Shown here: one piece after another, positions 60,904 through 64,000 of the stretch
Numbering within the stretch: the stretch's first letter is position 1
How the letters are laid out: the number at the start of each line of letters is the position of its first letter
Source: Pelobacter sp. UBA6093
GTDB taxonomy: Bacteria; Desulfobacterota; Desulfuromonadia; Desulfuromonadales; Syntrophotaleaceae
DNA length: 64,000 nt
Direction: 5' to 3'
Assembly (NCBI GenBank): GCA_002435955.1
Contig: DIWZ01000006.1
Span: 1 to 64,000, forward strand
Made by a program: the position numbers and the translations under genes
The notes under the pieces: model-generated
The model's input: the letters and a program-made list of their open reading frames with translations, nothing else
Database searches by the model: none
What the model was told of the DNA's origin: nothing

Positions 60904-61662
60904 ATGTCTCATAAGGCTCAGACGGTATTTCAGCGTCCCTCCTCATTAAAAGAGGTGCCCACTCATTTTTGTGCCGGCTGTCATCATGGCACAGTGCATC
61001 GGCTGGTTGCCGAGGCTATCGACCTGCTCGATGTGCAGCAGCAGACCATAGGTATCGGTTCGGTCGGATGCAGCGTGCTGCTGTATGACTACTTCGATAT
61101 CGATGTGGTTGAAGCGCCCCACGGACGTGCTCCCGCTGTTGGGACGGGGGTAAAGCGCGTGCATCCCGACAGCGTTGTCTTCACCTATCAGGGTGACGGT
61201 GACCTGGCTGCCATCGGCACAGCTGAAATCATCCATGCCGCCAACCGGGGTGAGTTGCTTACGGTGATTTTCCTTAACAACACGACCTACGGCATGACCG
61301 GCGGACAGATGGCTCCGACAACTTTGCCGGGGCAGGTTACCACGACCTCGCCTTATGGTCGTGACGTGTTGAAAGAGGGGCACCCCCTCCGCATGGCCGA
61401 ATTGCTTGGCATGCTGGGTGGTACGGCTTTTTCGGCGCGGGTCGCCGTCGATACTCCCAAGCGGGTCATGGAAGCCGGCCGCACCATTCTCAAGGCCTTT
61501 GAAATGCAGGTCAAAAAACAAGGTTTTGCCTTTGTTGAGGTATTGGGGGCATGCCCCACCAACTGGGGAATGTCCGCCATCGAGGCCAATGCGCGAGTCG
61601 GCAAGGAATTAATGGACTTCTTTCCGCTGGGCGTTTATAAGGACATCACGACGCAAGGATGA
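60904..61662 (+). CDS. korB: 2-oxoacid:ferredoxin oxidoreductase, beta (TPP) subunit
   Basis: This 252-residue subunit binds thiamine diphosphate. FCAGCHHGTVHRLVAEA near 19, GSVGCSVLLYDY near 50, HGRAPAVGTGVKR near 72 and the TPP motif TYQGDGDLAAIGTAEIIHAANR near 95, followed by LNNTTYGMTGGQMAPTT near 122, are the family hallmarks. It starts 2 bases after the alpha gene, so translation is coupled. A weak CCCG/CGGG hairpin with T-run after the stop (about 61664-61690) may attenuate before the gamma gene. Confidence 0.93.
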   Translation: MSHKAQTVFQRPSSLKEVPTHFCAGCHHGTVHRLVAEAIDLLDVQQQTIGIGSVGCSVLLYDYFDIDVVEAPHGRAPAVGTGVKRVHPDSVVFTYQGDGDLAAIGTAEIIHAANRGELLTVIFLNNTTYGMTGGQMAPTTLPGQVTTTSPYGRDVLKEGHPLRMAELLGMLGGTAFSARVAVDTPKRVMEAGRTILKAFEMQVKKQGFAFVEVLGACPTNWGMSAIEANARVGKELMDFFPLGVYKDITTQG

Positions 61663-61716
61663 GACCCGTTCGTCCGGGCTTGTTTTTTTAACTGTTGGCG
61701 AAATGGACTTGACGTA

Positions 61717-62277
61717 ATGAACGATAACGTTTTTATGGCCGGATACGGTGGGCAGGGTATTTTGCTCATTGGCAACCTGTTAGCGTGTGCCGCCATTCTC
61801 GAAAATAAAAATGCTACGTATTTCCCTGCTTACGGTCCTGAAAAACGAGGCGGTGCTGCAAGCTGCACCGTGATTGTTTCCGGGGTGGAAATCGGTTCCC
61901 CTGTTATGGGGCGTCCCGATTCCATGCTGCTTTTCAATCAACTTGCCATGGACAAATATTTTGAACGCATTGCTTCGGGCGGGCTTTGCATTTACAATTC
62001 CTGCCTCATCGAAGACGTGCCGCAGCTTCGGACCGATATCCGCAAGATCGCAATCCCGGCCAATGCGTTAGCCGTCGAGCTCGGTAATGCACGCCTGGTT
62101 AATATGGTCATGCTTGGCGCTTACGCAACCCAGACCGGAATTGTTGCCATGGACACCCTGAAGGCCGGGCTCGATGCGATCCTGCCCGAACGTAACAAGG
62201 GATTCATCCCCGGAAATATCATGGCTCTTGATTGTGGTGCTGAATATGTCCGCAAGGCAGGGGTCATAAAGGATTGA
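61717..62277 (+). CDS. korC: 2-oxoacid:ferredoxin oxidoreductase, gamma subunit
   Basis: This 186-residue subunit has FMAGYGGQGILLIGNLLACAA near 5, the signature of POR/KOR gamma chains, then YGPEKRGGAASCTVIVS near 41. It is the last of the four subunits. The complex reversibly links 2-oxoacid (probably 2-oxoglutarate or branched-chain) decarboxylation to ferredoxin, central to anaerobic carbon flow. Confidence 0.92.
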   Translation: MNDNVFMAGYGGQGILLIGNLLACAAILENKNATYFPAYGPEKRGGAASCTVIVSGVEIGSPVMGRPDSMLLFNQLAMDKYFERIASGGLCIYNSCLIEDVPQLRTDIRKIAIPANALAVELGNARLVNMVMLGAYATQTGIVAMDTLKAGLDAILPERNKGFIPGNIMALDCGAEYVRKAGVIKD

Positions 62278-62311
62278 ACGTGTTTTGTGAAGCATGCGAG
62301 GTAGGGCCATC

Positions 62312-62728
62312 ATGACAAGGGTTGAATTCGTCAAGATCAAGCGCCCTGAAAAAGCTAAACACCTGTGCGATTTTGCCGAAGACTTTTTTACCCAAGGTCA
62401 CCGGGTGTTGGTCATGGTGTGTGACGATAATCAGGGTGTAACCCTCGATCGCTTCATGTGGACCTGGAAAAAGGGCGCATTCGTTCCCCATGTGTATGAT
62501 AACGGCGCCGTTGAGTGTCTGGACGACCCGGTTATTATCGAGGTTGAAGAACGCAATCCGAATGGCGCGAAAGTATTGGTTATGGGTAAACCTTGCTCTT
62601 CGGAATTTATTCGTCAGTTCGATCTCGCCATTGATTTTGTCGAGCTTTATGACCCACAGTTATTGGTGGCGGCGCGAAAACGGTTTGCGCAGTTTCGGGG
62701 GGCAGGTTTTGAGGTTGCCATGCATTAA
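62312..62728 (+). CDS. holC: DNA polymerase III chi subunit-like protein (HolC)
   Basis: This 138-residue protein resembles HolC, which links the clamp loader to single-strand-binding protein. The block HRVLVMVCDDNQGVTLDRFMW near 34-55, followed by WKKGAFVPH near 57, matches the chi pattern (RVLV, then a helix with LDR and W, then FVPH). DPVIIEV and DLAIDFVELYDPQLLVAARKRF follow. I chose the ATG at 62312 (MTRVEFVKIKRPEKA); an in-frame ATG at 62294 is possible. It lies between the oxidoreductase and rsmE genes. Function is assigned by motif only. Confidence 0.72.
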   Translation: MTRVEFVKIKRPEKAKHLCDFAEDFFTQGHRVLVMVCDDNQGVTLDRFMWTWKKGAFVPHVYDNGAVECLDDPVIIEVEERNPNGAKVLVMGKPCSSEFIRQFDLAIDFVELYDPQLLVAARKRFAQFRGAGFEVAMH

Positions 62729-62750
62729 CGGGGGAGGCGTCCAGAGTGTC

Positions 62751-63464
62751 GTGCGGCTGGATCGGCCTGCCGTCATCGAAGGGGAAATGGCCCTGCCGCC
62801 CAATGCGGTCAGGGCCTTGTCCTTTTGGGATCATCGTCCGGGTTCGATTTTGACTGTTGTCGATCAGCGGGACACTGTTTTTCGCGCACGCTTTCTGGGG
62901 GGTGACAGGGTGGTCCCGTTCCAGATTCTGTCCTCGCCGCAGGCTCCGGTGGTGCCACTGGTGTTGTATCAGGCTTTGCCGGGAAAAGAACGATTCGAGC
63001 TGGTTTTGGAAAAAGTTGTGGAGCTGGGGGTCGATCGTATTGTCCCCTTTGTGTCGTCACGATCGGCGACCCTGGAAGAACGTGACTCCAAACAGCGGAA
63101 ATCCCATCGCTGGCCCGATATTGTTCGGCGGGCCGCAAAGCAGTGCCGCCGGCCCGATATCCCGGAGTTGGGACCCGTCATGTCCTTTGCGGAGGTGCTT
63201 GACGAAATAGCCTGCTGGGATCTGAGTGTTATGTTTTACGAGGCGGAAACGACCCTGAGGCTGCGGGATTCTCTTCGTCGCCCGGGGATTTCAAGCGTTG
63301 CACTTATCGTTGGTCCTGAAGGCGGGTTTTCCCCTGCAGAAGCTTTGCAGGCTGCTACCTCCAGAGTGCAGCCTGTTACCCTGGGCCAAAGAATTCTGCG
63401 CACTGAAACGGCCGCTATGGCAGGTGTAACGCTTTTGCAATATGCTTTGGGTGCTCTCGGTTGA
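62751..63464 (+). CDS. rsmE: 16S rRNA (uracil(1498)-N3)-methyltransferase RsmE
   Basis: This 237-residue SPOUT-fold methyltransferase modifies U1498 of 16S rRNA. A PUA-like N-terminal domain (VRLDRPAVIEGEMALPPNA) is followed by KERFELVLEKVVELGVDRIVPF near 82 and the knotted SAM site LIVGPEGGFSPAEA near 184 with LGQRILRTETAAMAGVTLLQY near 212. No ATG gives a good start; the GTG at 62751 follows GGAGG at 62733, and an in-frame TTG at 62715 would overlap holC. Confidence 0.9.
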   Translation: MRLDRPAVIEGEMALPPNAVRALSFWDHRPGSILTVVDQRDTVFRARFLGGDRVVPFQILSSPQAPVVPLVLYQALPGKERFELVLEKVVELGVDRIVPFVSSRSATLEERDSKQRKSHRWPDIVRRAAKQCRRPDIPELGPVMSFAEVLDEIACWDLSVMFYEAETTLRLRDSLRRPGISSVALIVGPEGGFSPAEALQAATSRVQPVTLGQRILRTETAAMAGVTLLQYALGALG

Positions 63465-63515
63465 TGATGACTGGGGGCCCCGTATCCGAGAAAAGAGTAA
63501 AGGAAATATCCGGCT

Positions 63516-64000
63516 ATGAATTCCGATAACCTCTCCGTGGTTCTCGTTGAACCCCAGGGGCCCCTGAATATAGGTTCCGTTTGTCGTGCCATGATGAATT
63601 TCGGATTTTCCGACCTGCGCCTGGTTAATCCGATAGCGGATCATTTGAGCGACGATGCGCGCAGGATGGCGGTCAAGGCATTTTCGCTTCTCGAAAACGC
63701 ACGCGTATATTCCGATTTGCCGTCAGCTCTGGCTGACTGCAGTCTGGCGATTGGAACAACGCGCCGATTTGGAAAATACCGTGAAGATTTTCTTCATCCC
63801 GACGAGGCAGCCAGAGAATTCGCCCCTGTTTCGGAACAGGGGAGGGTAGCTTGGGTTTTTGGACGGGAGGATAAAGGACTGGAGACCTCAGAGCTTGATC
63901 TTTGTCAGCGTTTTGTCACCATACCCACCGATGATGCTTGTCCTTCCATGAATCTGGCCCAGTCGGTTTCCATCTGTCTGTATGAAACCGCCCGGGTTCG
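63516..64000 (+). CDS. TrmJ-like SpoU-family tRNA/rRNA methyltransferase, 5' part
   Basis: The reading frame starts at ATG 63516 and is still open at the window's end (about 161 codons seen). It begins MNSDNLSVVLVEPQGPLNIG, then SVCRAMMNFGFSDLRLVNP, AIGTTRRFGKYRE, WVFGREDKGLETSELDLC and IPTDDACPSMNLAQSV. These are the SpoU/TrmJ motifs (the N-terminal NxGxxxR motif, GRExxGL and PSxNLxQ). It probably 2'-O-methylates a tRNA wobble-region ribose. The gene lies 51 bases after rsmE. Confidence 0.88.
   Translation, partial: MNSDNLSVVLVEPQGPLNIGSVCRAMMNFGFSDLRLVNPIADHLSDDARRMAVKAFSLLENARVYSDLPSALADCSLAIGTTRRFGKYREDFLHPDEAAREFAPVSEQGRVAWVFGREDKGLETSELDLCQRFVTIPTDDACPSMNLAQSVSICLYETARV

Noticed and set aside
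1..64000. CRISPR arrays, tRNA/rRNA genes, IS elements, phage genes
   Set aside because: No regularly spaced direct repeats, cloverleaf, transposase or integrase other than XerD was found. The REP-like elements are not at regular intervals.

Overview
The window reads as a chromosomal segment of a Gram-negative, anaerobic deltaproteobacterium of the Desulfuromonadales (Pelobacter/Syntrophotalea/Geobacter type). This is an inference, from four things: a ferredoxin-dependent 2-oxoacid oxidoreductase operon, GEMM-type cyclic-dinucleotide riboswitches combined with sigma-54 promoters, GlnD/XerD/MutS of proteobacterial type, and outer-membrane export proteins. Most genes lie on the + strand and base composition is moderately GC-rich. 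The polysaccharide genes between about 35 and 39 kb, and one lyase-like gene near 25 kb, are clearly AT-richer.

Layout. (1) 0.2-15.2 kb is housekeeping: a phosphoesterase, a HIT protein, an ExbB/ExbD pair, a ROK sugar kinase, an ATP-type 6-phosphofructokinase, a cation-efflux protein (- strand), MutS, an N-acetylmuramoyl-alanine amidase, GlnD, XerD and an archaeal-type phosphoglycerate mutase. (2) 15.2-30.0 kb is a secreted-protein region. Three paralogous pectate-lyase-like beta-helix proteins flank a nucleotide-sugar dehydrogenase and are followed by a 1367-residue repeat protein. The first two paralogs share one control architecture: a sigma-54 promoter, a GEMM-type riboswitch, an intrinsic terminator in the leader, the gene, and a matching 3' terminator. 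(3) 30.2-57.3 kb is a large exopolysaccharide cluster. It holds a flippase, two polymerase/ligase-like membrane proteins, three glycosyltransferases, two initiating sugar-phosphate transferases, a dehydratase/aminotransferase/acetyltransferase set that could make a diamino-sugar, two ATP-grasp proteins, a FemX-like protein, a PHP protein, and the Wza/Wzc/CpsB export and phosphoregulation set with an outer-membrane barrel. (4) 57.4-64 kb returns to core metabolism: a second, PPi-type phosphofructokinase, a small periplasmic protein, the four-subunit 2-oxoacid:ferredoxin oxidoreductase, a DNA polymerase III chi-like protein, RsmE and the start of a TrmJ-like methyltransferase.

How it may work together (inference). 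The nucleotide-sugar dehydrogenase could supply uronic acids to a polymer built by the 30-57 kb cluster. The lyase-like proteins, controlled by sigma-54 and a cyclic dinucleotide, could trim or bind that polymer, linking matrix remodelling to second-messenger signalling. Wzc and CpsB would control chain length and export through tyrosine phosphorylation. Upstream of the CapD-like dehydratase gene, the RNA can form one of two mutually exclusive hairpins, one of which hides the ribosome binding site. A family of about 62-bp inverted-repeat (REP-like) elements is scattered through the window in at least five full or partial copies. I saw no tRNA, rRNA, CRISPR array, transposase or phage gene.
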